A DNA stretch of 31,496 nt from Pseudolabrys sp. (GTDB lineage: Bacteria; Pseudomonadota; Alphaproteobacteria; Rhizobiales; Xanthobacteraceae), in the NCBI GenBank assembly GCA_026125925.1, contig JAHCKF010000006.1:1-31496 (forward strand), given 5' to 3'. The position numbers and the translations under genes are program-made. This document shows, in pieces, positions 7,924 to 16,159 of this stretch (positions within the stretch are counted from its first letter, which is position 1; each line of letters opens with the position of its first letter). Under the pieces are notes generated by a model. The model had not been told where the DNA came from. It saw only the letters and a program-made list of their open reading frames with translations, and made no database searches.

Positions 7924-9414
7924 TCACAGCTCCAGTCCGAAGTCCCGACCAGGGTGCTTCTTCCGCCATTCGCGCATTTCGCGGCGGATGCGGTCGGACT
8001 CCTTCTCGGGCGCGCGGGCGGGATCGGCGGCCTTGGCGAACTGATCCCTGGCCTTGGGCGTGTCCGCGAAGAAGCCGCCGGCATCGGCGATGGCGATGTC
8101 GCCGCCGGGACCGATGGACGGGGCGGCCGGCGGCTGGAGGACGATCGCGGCGGGCGCCTGCGCGAGGTCCTCCGCCGCGCGCGACCGCATGACGTTCTCG
8201 TTCTCCGACCGCAGGGTGTGATCGAGGAGGTCGGCTTCGAGCTGCTGGCGCTGCTGAAGGCTATGCAGGTCGATCTGGTGCTCCTGCCGCACCGCGCCGA
8301 TCGCGGCCTCGACCGACTTCCGGTTCTCGTCCTTGAGCTGGACCCGTTCCTTCTCCTGCGCCTTCTGGACGCGCTGCGTCAGCGCCTTGCCCGACAGCGC
8401 CATCATCAGCATGTCGCGCTTGCGCAGCGGGCCGGCGGAGGAGAGCAGGTCGCGGTGCTGCCGGATGAACACGGCGCGGTGCAGCGGTCCCCGCGGGCAC
8501 CGCACCCCCAGCTCCTGCTGAACGTCAGCCTGCCGGATTTCCAGACGGTCCCAGGTCGGCCTCAGCTTGGCGTTCGCCTCGGCGCGCCGGCGTTCGGCGT
8601 TGGTTGCTGCTTGCGCCTTCAGGGCGGCCAGCTCGGCGCGATGCCGTTCCGCCATGTCGCCGCGCTGCTTCTGATGCACCAGGCCGCGATAGCGGTCCTG
8701 GTCCGCACGGAGACGATCCTGCCGGGCCTTCTCGGCGCGCTCCTGCGCCTCGTATTGCCGGCGATTCAGCGACACCAAATCCTTGACCGGCTTCCCGCCG
8801 CGCCGAAGCTCGTTGTTGCGCACGCGCTGCTCGCAGCGGATGCCGCCGTGGTCGCGCTCGTACTGCTCCGCCCATTGCGACAGCACGATCTTGTCGAAGG
8901 ACACGCGCCGCGGCCGCGAGCCGTCCCGCTCGATGCGGTTGACCAGGACATGGATGTGCGGCTGCGGCTCGTCGAGGTGCTGGACGACTAGGGTCTGCAA
9001 GCCCTCCAGCCGCAGCGCCTTGAGGCTCGACTGCGCCGCGTCGAGCATTTCCTCGCGCGACGGATTCTCGTCCGGCGCCCATGACAGCGAATAGGCGAAG
9101 AGCGGTTTCCTGAGCTTCCGGCCGCGCTTGTGCGCTTCCTTCTCGCGGTAGCGCTCGAAGCTGGCATTCATCTGGCCGATCGCCTGCTCCGGCGTCTCGG
9201 CCTCCATGTTCATGATCTCGGTGAAGCCGACCCGGTAGGCGGTGCGCCGGTCGCCCTTGTCGTGCAGGGCATAGTCCCCGAACCGGCTGAACGCCTCCGT
9301 CTCGTAGTCGGCCTCCACCTGTTTGATCCAGGCGTCGTGGTCGGCCTTGTCCATGAGGTAGTAGGCGCCCGCCTCGCCGATCGAGATGCCTGACTGAGCG
9401 ACGCGCGGGATCAC
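7924..9414 (-). CDS. VirD2-like relaxase / mobilization nuclease
   Basis: The relaxase nicks DNA at oriT and stays covalently attached to the strand being transferred. At 496 residues it shows the expected N-terminal domain (MIPRVAQSGISIGEAGAYYL, with candidate catalytic tyrosines YY), and the histidine metal-binding motif HLDEPQPHIHVLVNRI near residues 146-160. The rest is a long charged, coiled-coil-rich region (about 240-420) and a basic tail. The frame is open to 9528, but the GTG at 9414 is chosen because it follows a GGAGGG ribosome site by eight bases and begins exactly at the conserved start IPRVAQSG. It is divergent from the coupling protein gene, with the putative oriT between them. 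The C-terminal helicase or primase of larger relaxases is absent. Confidence 0.87.
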   Translation of the reverse strand: MIPRVAQSGISIGEAGAYYLMDKADHDAWIKQVEADYETEAFSRFGDYALHDKGDRRTAYRVGFTEIMNMEAETPEQAIGQMNASFERYREKEAHKRGRKLRKPLFAYSLSWAPDENPSREEMLDAAQSSLKALRLEGLQTLVVQHLDEPQPHIHVLVNRIERDGSRPRRVSFDKIVLSQWAEQYERDHGGIRCEQRVRNNELRRGGKPVKDLVSLNRRQYEAQERAEKARQDRLRADQDRYRGLVHQKQRGDMAERHRAELAALKAQAATNAERRRAEANAKLRPTWDRLEIRQADVQQELGVRCPRGPLHRAVFIRQHRDLLSSAGPLRKRDMLMMALSGKALTQRVQKAQEKERVQLKDENRKSVEAAIGAVRQEHQIDLHSLQQRQQLEADLLDHTLRSENENVMRSRAAEDLAQAPAAIVLQPPAAPSIGPGGDIAIADAGGFFADTPKARDQFAKAADPARAPEKESDRIRREMREWRKKHPGRDFGLEL

Positions 9415-9683
9415 GTTCTGGGCCCTCCGACAACATTCGCCGCAGGCGAATTTGTCCATCTTGCGAGGCGTTCTGCTCTCATGTCGCAAGCGTGCTCTCA
9501 TGTATCCCCCGGCGTGAGTCAGCATCAATCCTCTATCCAGAAGATTCTTTTCACAGACTCCAAATCAACATGCGTGCGCATTCGAGAACGATACTGAACA
9601 TCGTAGCGCGTGGCAGAACGGTTACTTATGGAAGGTGCGTAAATATGTAGGAACCTCCTGCAACGCGAATCGCGGAGGTTGCC
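9415..9683. other. Probable oriT / divergent control region
   Basis: The 269-bp gap between divergent relaxase and coupling-protein genes has structures typical of an origin of transfer. There is a perfect hairpin ATTCGCC-GCA-GGCGAAT (9435-9451), an 11-bp direct repeat TGCTCTCATGT at 9474-9484 and 9493-9503 (period 19), a locally AT-richer stretch (about 9530-9650), and an inverted repeat AACCTCC/GGAGGTT (9652-9658 and 9674-9680) that covers the ribosome site of the coupling-protein gene. I cannot point to a nick site with confidence; CTCTATCCAG at about 9531-9540 only loosely recalls IncP-type nic sequences. Confidence 0.5.
9652..9680 (+). promoter_or_regulatory. Hairpin sequestering the ribosome binding site of the coupling-protein gene
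   Basis: AACCTCC (9652-9658) is the exact complement of GGAGGTT (9674-9680), which contains the GGAGG ribosome site for the TTG start at 9684. In mRNA the seven-base-pair stem with a 15-base loop would hide that site and keep translation low. Pairing is seen directly; the regulatory effect is inferred. Confidence 0.5.
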
Positions 9684-11087
9684 TTGTCAGATTCGTTTCC
9701 ACCACGCGGCTCGGGCACGCCCGGCCGGCACGAGACACCGCCCGACGCAGTCTGGGGCCACCCGCAGACGCTGAGCAAACGATGGGACTGGCGGCCCGGC
9801 AAGGTGCTGCTCGGTGAGGATGAGAACGGCCGGCCGATCGGAGACCCCGACCGCGACGGCACGCAAGGCAAGGGCGACGACCGGCACATCGTCACCAAGG
9901 CCGGCAGCCGGGCGGGCAAATCCTCGACCGTGCTGATTCCCAACCTCCTGCGCTATCCGGGCTCGGCCCTCGTGATCGATCCGAAGGGCGAACTGGCGCG
10001 CGCGACCGCTGCCGCGCGCCGCGCGATGGGGCAGGACGTGTTCGTCCTCGACGCGTTCGGCGCGTCGGGCAGGCCGTCCGCCGCCCACAATCCGTTCGAC
10101 GAACTCGGCGGCGACAGCACCGATCCGGTGGCGGCCAATGCCGCCCAGTTCGCTGACGCACTGCTGGTGCCGAACGAGCGCGACCCGCACTGGACCGATG
10201 CCGGCCGCAACCTGATCCGCGGCCTGGCGCTACACCTGCGCAGCACATCGGCGACGACGCCCACGCTGCGCGACATCCGCCGGCTGGTGAACGGCACTCC
10301 GGCGGAGCTGGACGAGGTGTTCGGCGCGATGGCGGACTCCGAGGCATATGACGGCGTGGTGCGGAACATCGGCCGCGCCTTTCTCGGCAAGGCGGCCGCG
10401 AGCGAGCGTGAGCTTCAGGGCATCCTCTCCACCGTGCAGGAGCAGACCGCTCCGCTCGACGACATCGTCCACGTCACCGACCGCTCGGACTTCCGGCTGT
10501 CCGACCTCAAGGCCCGGCCGACCACGATCTATCTCGTGCTGCCGGGAATGCGGATGGGCACGCACTTCCGCTGGCTGCGCCTTGAGGTGCAGCAGGCGCT
10601 GATCGCCATGGAGCGCACCGCGTCGGCGCGGGACGCGCTGCCGGTGTGGTTCGTGCTGGAGGAGTTCGCCGCGCTCGGCTTCATGCGCTCGATCGAGACG
10701 GCGGCCGGCTTCATCGCCGGCTTCGGTGTGAAGCTGTGGACCGTCCTTCAGGACCTGAGCCAACTCCGCAACCTCTATCCGAAGTCCTGGGAGACATTCC
10801 TCGGCAATGCCGGCGTCATCCAGGCCTTCGCCAACGCCGACCACACCACCGCCGACTATTTGTCGAAGCGGATGGGCACAACCACCGTGGTCGAGCGCCA
10901 GCAGGGGCCCACCTCCGGCCAAGCCATGCAGCACGGCGATCTCGGCGAGCGAGAGCACATCCGCTCCGTGCCGCTGCTCACGCCGGACGAGGTGACGCTG
11001 CACTTCGCCCGCGAGACGGGCCGCCAGCTCATTCTGGTTCCCGGCCGCCCCCCGATCTATCTCATGCGGAGCCGCCGCGATGACTAG
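9684..11087 (+). CDS. VirD4/TraG-type type IV coupling protein, soluble form
   Basis: An ATPase that brings the relaxase-DNA complex to a secretion channel. The 467 residues contain Walker A KAGSRAGKSS near 72-81, followed by the TraG-typical VLIPNLLRYPGSALVIDPKGEL, the Walker B region LPVWFVLEEFAALG near 318-331, and the late motifs FLGNAGVIQAFANAD and YLSKRMGTTTVV. Usual VirD4/TraG proteins exceed 550 residues and start with two membrane helices; here the N-terminus is soluble and goes straight to the ATPase. The TTG start at 9684 follows GGAGG with good spacing. The next gene, overlapping by eight bases, encodes a two-helix membrane protein that could supply the anchor. Confidence 0.88.
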   Translation: MSDSFPPRGSGTPGRHETPPDAVWGHPQTLSKRWDWRPGKVLLGEDENGRPIGDPDRDGTQGKGDDRHIVTKAGSRAGKSSTVLIPNLLRYPGSALVIDPKGELARATAAARRAMGQDVFVLDAFGASGRPSAAHNPFDELGGDSTDPVAANAAQFADALLVPNERDPHWTDAGRNLIRGLALHLRSTSATTPTLRDIRRLVNGTPAELDEVFGAMADSEAYDGVVRNIGRAFLGKAAASERELQGILSTVQEQTAPLDDIVHVTDRSDFRLSDLKARPTTIYLVLPGMRMGTHFRWLRLEVQQALIAMERTASARDALPVWFVLEEFAALGFMRSIETAAGFIAGFGVKLWTVLQDLSQLRNLYPKSWETFLGNAGVIQAFANADHTTADYLSKRMGTTTVVERQQGPTSGQAMQHGDLGEREHIRSVPLLTPDEVTLHFARETGRQLILVPGRPPIYLMRSRRDD

Positions 11088-11658
11088 GCAAGGCCGCTAT
11101 CTCGACAAGGTCCGCCAGACGGACGCTTCGGGCCGCCTCATCGCCGCCGGTGTCCACTGGGAGGAGTTGCACCCGCTATCCACCTTCTGCCAGGCCCTGG
11201 CGGGCGTGATCATCGTCATCGTCGCACTCGCCACCTGGCTTGCGTTCAACTTGCGCCCGGACGCCGCCTGGCCGTCCGTCCTGTTCCTGACGATGGCCGG
11301 CCTTCTGTTCTTCGACGCCTGGCGGGCGCGGCGCGACCGGCTGCTGCTGTTCCATGAGGACGGCCGCATCACCATGCCCTGGCGGCTGCGACCGTGGGGC
11401 TGGAAGAGGACTATACCGGGCGACCACGCCAACCTCGTCTCGATCGAGGCGGAAGCCGATCGGGACCATTGGTCCCGCGTGGTGATGTTCTCGCGCGGCG
11501 GCGACAAACTCTACCTGACCGGCGGCCGTCTTCACTCCGACACGTCGCGCAAGATCGCCGTGCAACTCACTCGCGCGCTGGCCGCGATCCGCGAGGCCGT
11601 CGCCGCTGGAGCGGACGCCCCCGCCGCAGGGGTCGAGGTAACGGTGCTGATCGACTGA
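11080..11658 (+). CDS. Membrane protein of unknown function, coupled to the coupling protein gene
   Basis: A 192-residue protein with two adjacent hydrophobic helices near residues 44-60 (LAGVIIVIVALATWLAF) and 66-83 (WPSVLFLTMAGLLFFDAW), then a soluble C-terminal domain of about 100 residues with alternating strands (RLLLFHEDGRITMPWRLRPWG, RVVMFSRGGDKLYLTGG) that may be PH-like. I do not recognise a named family. It overlaps the coupling-protein gene by eight bases, so the two are co-translated and probably act together. Given that the coupling protein lacks its own membrane segments, a role as its anchor is a reasonable inference. Confidence 0.72.
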   Translation: MTRQGRYLDKVRQTDASGRLIAAGVHWEELHPLSTFCQALAGVIIVIVALATWLAFNLRPDAAWPSVLFLTMAGLLFFDAWRARRDRLLLFHEDGRITMPWRLRPWGWKRTIPGDHANLVSIEAEADRDHWSRVVMFSRGGDKLYLTGGRLHSDTSRKIAVQLTRALAAIREAVAAGADAPAAGVEVTVLID

Positions 11659-11699
11659 GCCGAAAATGGCCGGACGCCGCGTCGGCGTCCGGCCTTCAC

Positions 11700-12050
11700 T
11701 TAAGCGGCCTCGTTCAGCTCTTCGGCCAGGGCGAACCGCAGCACCCGGCGGGTCTTCGCCGGGTCGGCCGGGTCCGTCGACGGACGCCGCAGGTCGGGCG
11801 TCAGATAGTCGATGAACCAGTAGACCTGATGGTCCGCCACGTCGAAGGCTCCGGTCTCGTGCTCGGCGTAGTCGTCGCCGGGCGTGAAGCCTTCATAGTT
11901 GCGCACCTGCTCGATGAAGTACGGTAGCGATATCCTCCCGAATGTCAGGATGAAGGTCTCGCTGGCCGCGACCGGGTCCGGGTCGGCCCGGAAGCGGTCG
12001 TTGAGGCCGCGGATGCGCGCGGCGCGGTGGAGGTGGGAAAGGGAGGTCAT
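11700..12050 (-). CDS. DUF3768 family protein
   Basis: A 116-residue soluble protein matching the pattern I know from DUF3768, frequent on alphaproteobacterial plasmids and integrative elements: an N-terminal helix RIRGLNDRFR, then ILTFGRISLPYFIEQVRNYEGF, GDDYAEHETGAFDV and the aromatic stretch VYWFIDYLTPDL, and a C-terminal RVLRFALAEEL. The biochemical function is unknown. Its start overlaps the stop of the upstream small gene by four bases (12047-12050), so the two form a coupled pair. It converges with the membrane-protein gene at 11658. Confidence 0.78.
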   Translation of the reverse strand: MTSLSHLHRAARIRGLNDRFRADPDPVAASETFILTFGRISLPYFIEQVRNYEGFTPGDDYAEHETGAFDVADHQVYWFIDYLTPDLRRPSTDPADPAKTRRVLRFALAEELNEAA

Positions 12051-12247
12051 TGCTGACCTCCTTCCACGTCGACCTCACGGATGACGGTGCGGCCGGTGAG
12101 GGCGATTGCGTCCATACGCAGGCTGATGCCCTTGCCGTCGCTGTTTGCCCATCCGGCGCCGAGGCGGGTCCAGCGGGCCTTGTCGCCTTCACCGTTTACC
12201 TGCCAGACGATGTGGGTCGGGCGGTTGTGTTCGTTTTCCTTGGTCAT
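12047..12247 (-). CDS. Small protein of unknown function, paralogue of the 12778 gene
   Basis: A 66-residue hydrophilic protein with the core PTHIVWQVNGEGDKARWTRL, then GAGWANSDGKGISLRMDAI and a C-terminal strand TVIREVDVE. The same pattern (P-S/T-H-I, a central W-T, G-x-x-W, D-G-K/R-G, L-x-L/M-D-A) recurs in the protein at 12778-13017. A good ribosome site (GAAGGAG) precedes the ATG at 12247. It is the first gene of a two-gene unit with the DUF3768 protein. Function unknown; similar small proteins are, from memory, common on plasmids of this group. Confidence 0.75.
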   Translation of the reverse strand: MTKENEHNRPTHIVWQVNGEGDKARWTRLGAGWANSDGKGISLRMDAIALTGRTVIREVDVEGGQQ

Positions 12248-12269
12248 TGGTCTTCTCCTTCGTTGTCAG

Positions 12270-12287
12270 CCGGGCACCATTGCCTGG
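12270..12287 (-). promoter_or_regulatory. Imperfect inverted repeat in the 5' leader of the 12247 gene
   Basis: CCGGGCA-CCAT-TGCCTGG lies 22 bases upstream of the start codon, just before the ribosome site. One position of seven does not pair in the mRNA. The position is the same as that of the hairpin before ardC (16160-16180) and close to that before the relaxase (9435-9451). Confidence 0.4.
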
Positions 12288-12777
12288 CCTGATGGGGGCC
12301 GAAGGGACCGCGACCACAGGACGGGGGATCAAACGCCCTGCGAAGCGGGCCGGAGGGGCGGAGCTGCACAAGCGAAGCGCGGAAGCGAGCCGCGTTGAAC
12401 ACACGGCCGGGCGCGGTCAGGACCCCATCCATCAAGGCCAGGCCCGGGTTGCCCGGCACTCACGAGGACGAGGGGAGACTATGACGAGCGAAGGACCGCC
12501 GTCCGCATCGTCGTCGCAGTGAATCGAGGGGACCGGCCGCACCCCGCCGCGGCGCGGACTGTTGCGGCGAAGGCAGGGCGACGAGCGCATGGCTGGCGCT
12601 CCCGGGCGGCGTCCTGGGCGGGCGGCGCAAGGTCCGCAGACCTTCCGCCAGCGTCCACCGCAACGCGCAAACCGGCAAATGTAGATTTGGGTAGATCGAC
12701 CGAAAACTTAGGCCCTTCACAAGATCGGAACGGATGTTCTAAGAGATATCCGTACAACCATCGACCAGTGAGGCTAT
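12288..12777. other. 490-bp GC-rich intergenic region without recognisable genes
   Basis: No convincing coding sequence on either strand. It is the upstream region of the divergent 12247 and 12778 genes. A 13-codon reading frame at 12481-12522 with a good ribosome site (GAGGGGAG) is the only translatable item, and I do not claim it as a gene. From about 12660 the sequence becomes AT-richer, where a promoter for the 12778 gene would be expected. Confidence 0.5.
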
Positions 12778-13017
12778 TTGGCAGCAGATGAAAGCGGAGT
12801 ATCGAACAAACCTTCCCACATAGCGTATTTTGTCAAGGACGGCGCCGAACGCAGCTTCTGGACCGAATGCGGCGTCGCCTGGCCGCACAAGGACGGCAGG
12901 GGCTTCCGCCTCAAGCTCGATGCCGTGCCGGTCGGCGGCGTGATCGAGCTTCGCGTCAACGAGCCTTCGGCACGCAAGCAGTCCGACAGTGATCCGACGA
13001 ACACGGAGGCGCTGTGA
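12778..13017 (+). CDS. Small protein of unknown function, paralogue of the 12247 gene
   Basis: A 79-residue hydrophilic protein with KPSHIAYFVKDGAERSFWTE, GVAWPHKDGRGFRLKLDAV and VIELRVNEP, closely following the pattern of the protein at 12047-12247 but with a longer charged tail. The TTG at 12778 follows a short GAGG ribosome site. Its last codons overlap the GTG start of the tail-fibre-like gene (GTGA at 13014-13017), so translation of the two is coupled. Function unknown; the coupling suggests that it acts with or regulates the large exported protein. Confidence 0.7.
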   Translation: MAADESGVSNKPSHIAYFVKDGAERSFWTECGVAWPHKDGRGFRLKLDAVPVGGVIELRVNEPSARKQSDSDPTNTEAL

Positions 13018-15227
13018 GGCTCCCGGCGGCCGTCGCCGCCGTCGCCCTTCTGTCGCTTCCGCTGCCCGCCTTCGCCGCCTGCACCGGCTCCCCGCACGCC
13101 TGGCAGGTCTTCGCCCTCACCGGCGGCAGCGCCGTCTATTGCGCCGACGGCAACAATTGGACCACGCTCGGCCTGAGTGTCGGCGACGGCACGGTAACCA
13201 ATGCGAAGCTGGCCAACATGGCCGCCAACACCGTGAAAGGAAACAACACCGGCTCGCCCGCTGCACCGATCGATCTCACCATGGCGCAGCTCCGCGCCAT
13301 CCTCGGCTCGGGTACGGCCAATTCCACGACTTTCCTGCGCGGCGATGGCACCTGGGCTGCGCCAGCCGGGGACAATCTTGGCAACCACACGGCCACAACG
13401 ACGCTCGCCATGGGCAGCAACCTGCTGTCCTTCGCCGGCGGTGCCGGAGACAAGATAAACCTCAACGGCAACACCTACGGCGTCGGCATCGAATCAAGCA
13501 CGGTCACGCAATGGTCGCCGGCCAATTTTCGATGGCGTGCCGGTGGCACTTCGGCCACCACCGGCACCGAGAAGATGCTTCTCAACGGAACAACGTTGTC
13601 TGTCATCGGCGAGAACGCCGGGACGAACAACGTGCTCAACATTCTCAATCTGACGCGCACGTCATCCGGCACGTCGCCGGCAGCGGGTATCGGCGCCAGC
13701 CTTCAGTTCACGGTCGAGACGGCGGACGGCAATAACGAGGTCGGCGCGGCCATCCAGGCGGTGACCACCGATGTGACGGCCGCATCGGAGGATTTCGACA
13801 TCCGCTTCCTGACCATGGTGAACGGCGCCGCGGCGTCCGAGGTGATGCGCCTGACCTCCGACAATCAGATGGGTCTGGGTACCACCAACCCCAATGCTTC
13901 CGCGATCATGGACCTCACCTCCACGACGCTCGGTTTTCTGCCGCCGCGGATGACGACTGCCCAGGTGAACGCAATTGCATCACCTGCCAACGGCCTGGTC
14001 GCCTATGACTCTTCCCTGCACCAACTGAAGCTTCGCGCGAACGGCGCATGGGTGTCACTGGCGGCCGGCGCCGGACTGACCGACGGCGACAAGGGCGACA
14101 TCACGGTGTCCGGCTCGGGCGCGACCTGGAGCATCGATAGCAACGCCGTCGTCACCGCCAAGATCAACAACAGCGCCGTCACGAACGCCAAGCTCGCCAA
14201 CATGGCAGCGAACACGGTGAAGGGGAACAACACCGGCTCTGCCGCTGCGCCGGTCGATATGACCATGGCGCAGCTACGCGCAATCCTCGGCTCCGGCACG
14301 CCGGGGTCGGGCAACTATCTGCGCGGCGACGGCACGTGGGCGACGCCGGCAGGCGGGGGCAGCACCAACTATCAGGCGTTCACGGCGACCGGGACATGGA
14401 ACAAACCTGCCGGCCTGACCGGCAACGAAGTCGTGATGGTGATGGCCTGGGGCGCCGGCGGGGCCGGCGGCGGGCGAAGCTCTGTCAACAATCACGGCGG
14501 CGCCGGTGGCGGCGGTGGGGCGTGCGTTCTCGGCCACTTCCGCGCCGGCGACCTCGGCAGCAGCGTCGCGGTGACGGTTGCCGGACAGACCGCCGGCGGC
14601 ACCGGCAACGGTGCCAACGGCGGCAACACCACATTCGGATCGCATCTCACGGCCTATGGCGGCGGTGGCGGTACAGGCGGCACCTCGAATGGCTTCGGGG
14701 GCACTTTCGGTGGTGGCGGCGGAGGAACGCTTGGCGCGGGTGCTTTGAAAACGCCAGGAAAACCAAACGAGACGCTCAGCTTCATCGTCCCTGACGCCAT
14801 CTACCAGTGCGAGGATGAAGACACCTGCGAATATGTCGATCTTGTCATCCATCAGAAGGATGCCGCTGCGGGCGGCGGGCGATCGGGGCTCGTCTCAGGC
14901 AATGACGCCGAATATCTGGATGGCGGCCTTTCTCACTGGGGCGGCGGCGCCGGCGGAGGTGCATACAGCAGCGCTGGCGGCGTGGGCGGTTCGAGCTACT
15001 GCGGCGGCGGGGGCGGCGGCGCCGGCGGCAGCAGCAGCAACAAGGCGGGCGGCACATCGGTCTTGGGCGGTGCGGGCGGTGCCGGTAAAAGCAATGCCGC
15101 GACCGGTGCCGGCACCGCCGGTAGCGCGCCTGGCGGCGGCGGTGGGGGTGGCTATCGCACGACTTCCGGCACGGCCAACGGCGGCGCCGGTGCCCGCGGC
15201 GAGGTTCGCGTGTGGGTCCTGCCGTAG
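13014..15227 (+). CDS. Exported tail-fibre-like glycine-rich repeat protein
   Basis: A 737-residue protein with a clear signal peptide (residues 1-21, cleavage after PAFA-A). The body is built like phage tail fibres: a repeat unit NAKLANMAANTVKGNNTG, then PIDLTMAQLRAILGSGT and LRGDGTWA occurs near residues 61-112 and again near 389-445; between them is a region with VMRLTSDNQMGLGTTNPNAS and FLPPRMTTAQVNAIASPANG, typical of fibre proteins. The last 270 residues are extremely glycine-rich (runs such as GGGGAGG), the kind of domain found in adhesive or receptor-binding tips. A CEDEDTCEYVD acidic, cysteine-bearing insertion breaks the glycine region near 600. The signal peptide is unusual for a tail fibre and points to a cell-surface or secreted adhesin, possibly helping mating contact. 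It overlaps the small gene upstream by four bases. Confidence 0.8.
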   Translation: MRLPAAVAAVALLSLPLPAFAACTGSPHAWQVFALTGGSAVYCADGNNWTTLGLSVGDGTVTNAKLANMAANTVKGNNTGSPAAPIDLTMAQLRAILGSGTANSTTFLRGDGTWAAPAGDNLGNHTATTTLAMGSNLLSFAGGAGDKINLNGNTYGVGIESSTVTQWSPANFRWRAGGTSATTGTEKMLLNGTTLSVIGENAGTNNVLNILNLTRTSSGTSPAAGIGASLQFTVETADGNNEVGAAIQAVTTDVTAASEDFDIRFLTMVNGAAASEVMRLTSDNQMGLGTTNPNASAIMDLTSTTLGFLPPRMTTAQVNAIASPANGLVAYDSSLHQLKLRANGAWVSLAAGAGLTDGDKGDITVSGSGATWSIDSNAVVTAKINNSAVTNAKLANMAANTVKGNNTGSAAAPVDMTMAQLRAILGSGTPGSGNYLRGDGTWATPAGGGSTNYQAFTATGTWNKPAGLTGNEVVMVMAWGAGGAGGGRSSVNNHGGAGGGGGACVLGHFRAGDLGSSVAVTVAGQTAGGTGNGANGGNTTFGSHLTAYGGGGGTGGTSNGFGGTFGGGGGGTLGAGALKTPGKPNETLSFIVPDAIYQCEDEDTCEYVDLVIHQKDAAAGGGRSGLVSGNDAEYLDGGLSHWGGGAGGGAYSSAGGVGGSSYCGGGGGGAGGSSSNKAGGTSVLGGAGGAGKSNAATGAGTAGSAPGGGGGGGYRTTSGTANGGAGARGEVRVWVLP

Positions 15228-15240
15228 AAGAAGCCGCGGC

Positions 15241-16137
15241 TCACGCCGCGGCCTCCGTTTCATGGGGCTGTAACCCATTCAAGAAGTCAGCCGCCCGCTG
15301 CGCGTGCGCGGCGGCCGTGAAGATCGCTCGGCTGTCGCCTTTCAGAACCTTGAGCCAGGACGCGATATAAGAAGCGTGCTCCTCGCGCGTTGCCGGCATC
15401 AGGTCGAGGTCGGCGCAGACGAACGCTGCGCCAAGCTCCGCGACCAGTTCTTCCATGGCATAGCCTTCATCGCCCCAACGCTTGCGGCCGAGGTCGCGGC
15501 CAAGGCGGTCCGGGTGCTTCGTCCAGTGCGTCGCCTCATGGGCGAGCGTCGCACAGTAGGATTCCGCGTCGCGGAAAGCCTCGAAGGGCGGCATGAGGAT
15601 GACGTCGTCCACAGCGCGGTAAGCGGCCATGTTGCCGCCATGCCGGATGATTGCGCCGGTCGCGGCGAAGAAGGCTTCTGCCGTCGCAATGCGCTGCACC
15701 GGATCGAGCCGCGACGCGGGTTTGCCGTAGAAGTGCTTCGGCAGTCCGTCGACCTGCTCGACGTTGAACACTGTGTAGCCCTTGAGGAAGGGGATATCGC
15801 GCTCCTCCTCAGCGCCGGTGTCCGGGTCGGTCTCGGTGCGGGAGAAGGTCGAGGCGTAGACGACCGTGCTGCCGCGCTCGCCCTTGCGCACATGTCCGCC
15901 GAGTTCCTGGGCTTGCTTGAAGGTGATCCAGATAGGTGCGGCGTGGCCGGCACCGACCGCGGCCGCCCACAGCATCAAGACGTTGATGCCGCGATAGGGG
16001 ATGCCGTTGGATCGCAGCGGCCGTGTGATGCGCCCGGCCGCGTGCTCGGCATTCCAGGGCTTGTGCCAGGGCCGGACGCCCTGTTCCAGGTCGGCCACGA
16101 TCTGCGCGGTGATGCGCTCATAAACATCTGTTCTCAT
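15241..16137 (-). CDS. ardC: ArdC-like antirestriction protein with zincin metallopeptidase domain
   Basis: A 298-residue protein of the ArdC family. The N-terminal single-stranded-DNA-binding domain (about 1-120) has the family hallmarks DVYERITAQIVADLEQG, PWHKPWN, RPLRSNGIPYRGINVLML, WITFKQAQELGGHVRKGE and a basic strand GSTVVYAS. The C-terminal zincin-like domain carries HEATH at 200-204 and the downstream acidic motif MEELVAELGAAFVC. ArdC proteins enter recipients with plasmid DNA and protect it from restriction. The frame is open to 16329, but the ATG at 16137 is chosen because of its GGAGAAAG ribosome site and the conserved N-terminus. The gene is followed after 13 bases by the convergent fibre-like gene. 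Confidence 0.92.
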   Translation of the reverse strand: MRTDVYERITAQIVADLEQGVRPWHKPWNAEHAAGRITRPLRSNGIPYRGINVLMLWAAAVGAGHAAPIWITFKQAQELGGHVRKGERGSTVVYASTFSRTETDPDTGAEEERDIPFLKGYTVFNVEQVDGLPKHFYGKPASRLDPVQRIATAEAFFAATGAIIRHGGNMAAYRAVDDVILMPPFEAFRDAESYCATLAHEATHWTKHPDRLGRDLGRKRWGDEGYAMEELVAELGAAFVCADLDLMPATREEHASYIASWLKVLKGDSRAIFTAAAHAQRAADFLNGLQPHETEAAA

Positions 16138-16159
16138 TGCTCTTTCTCCAGTCTGAAAG

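Noticed and set aside
9415..9528. Relaxase start at 9528
   Set aside because: The extra 38 residues are cysteine- and arginine-rich and would cover the hairpin region; the GTG at 9414 follows GGAGGG and begins at the conserved motif.
12481..12522. 13-codon frame with a good ribosome site
   Set aside because: Too short and of low complexity; no leader-peptide logic or attenuator hairpin is seen.
13195..14340. Direct repeats that might be a CRISPR or tandem array
   Set aside because: Only two widely spaced copies exist and both are coding repeats of the fibre-like protein.
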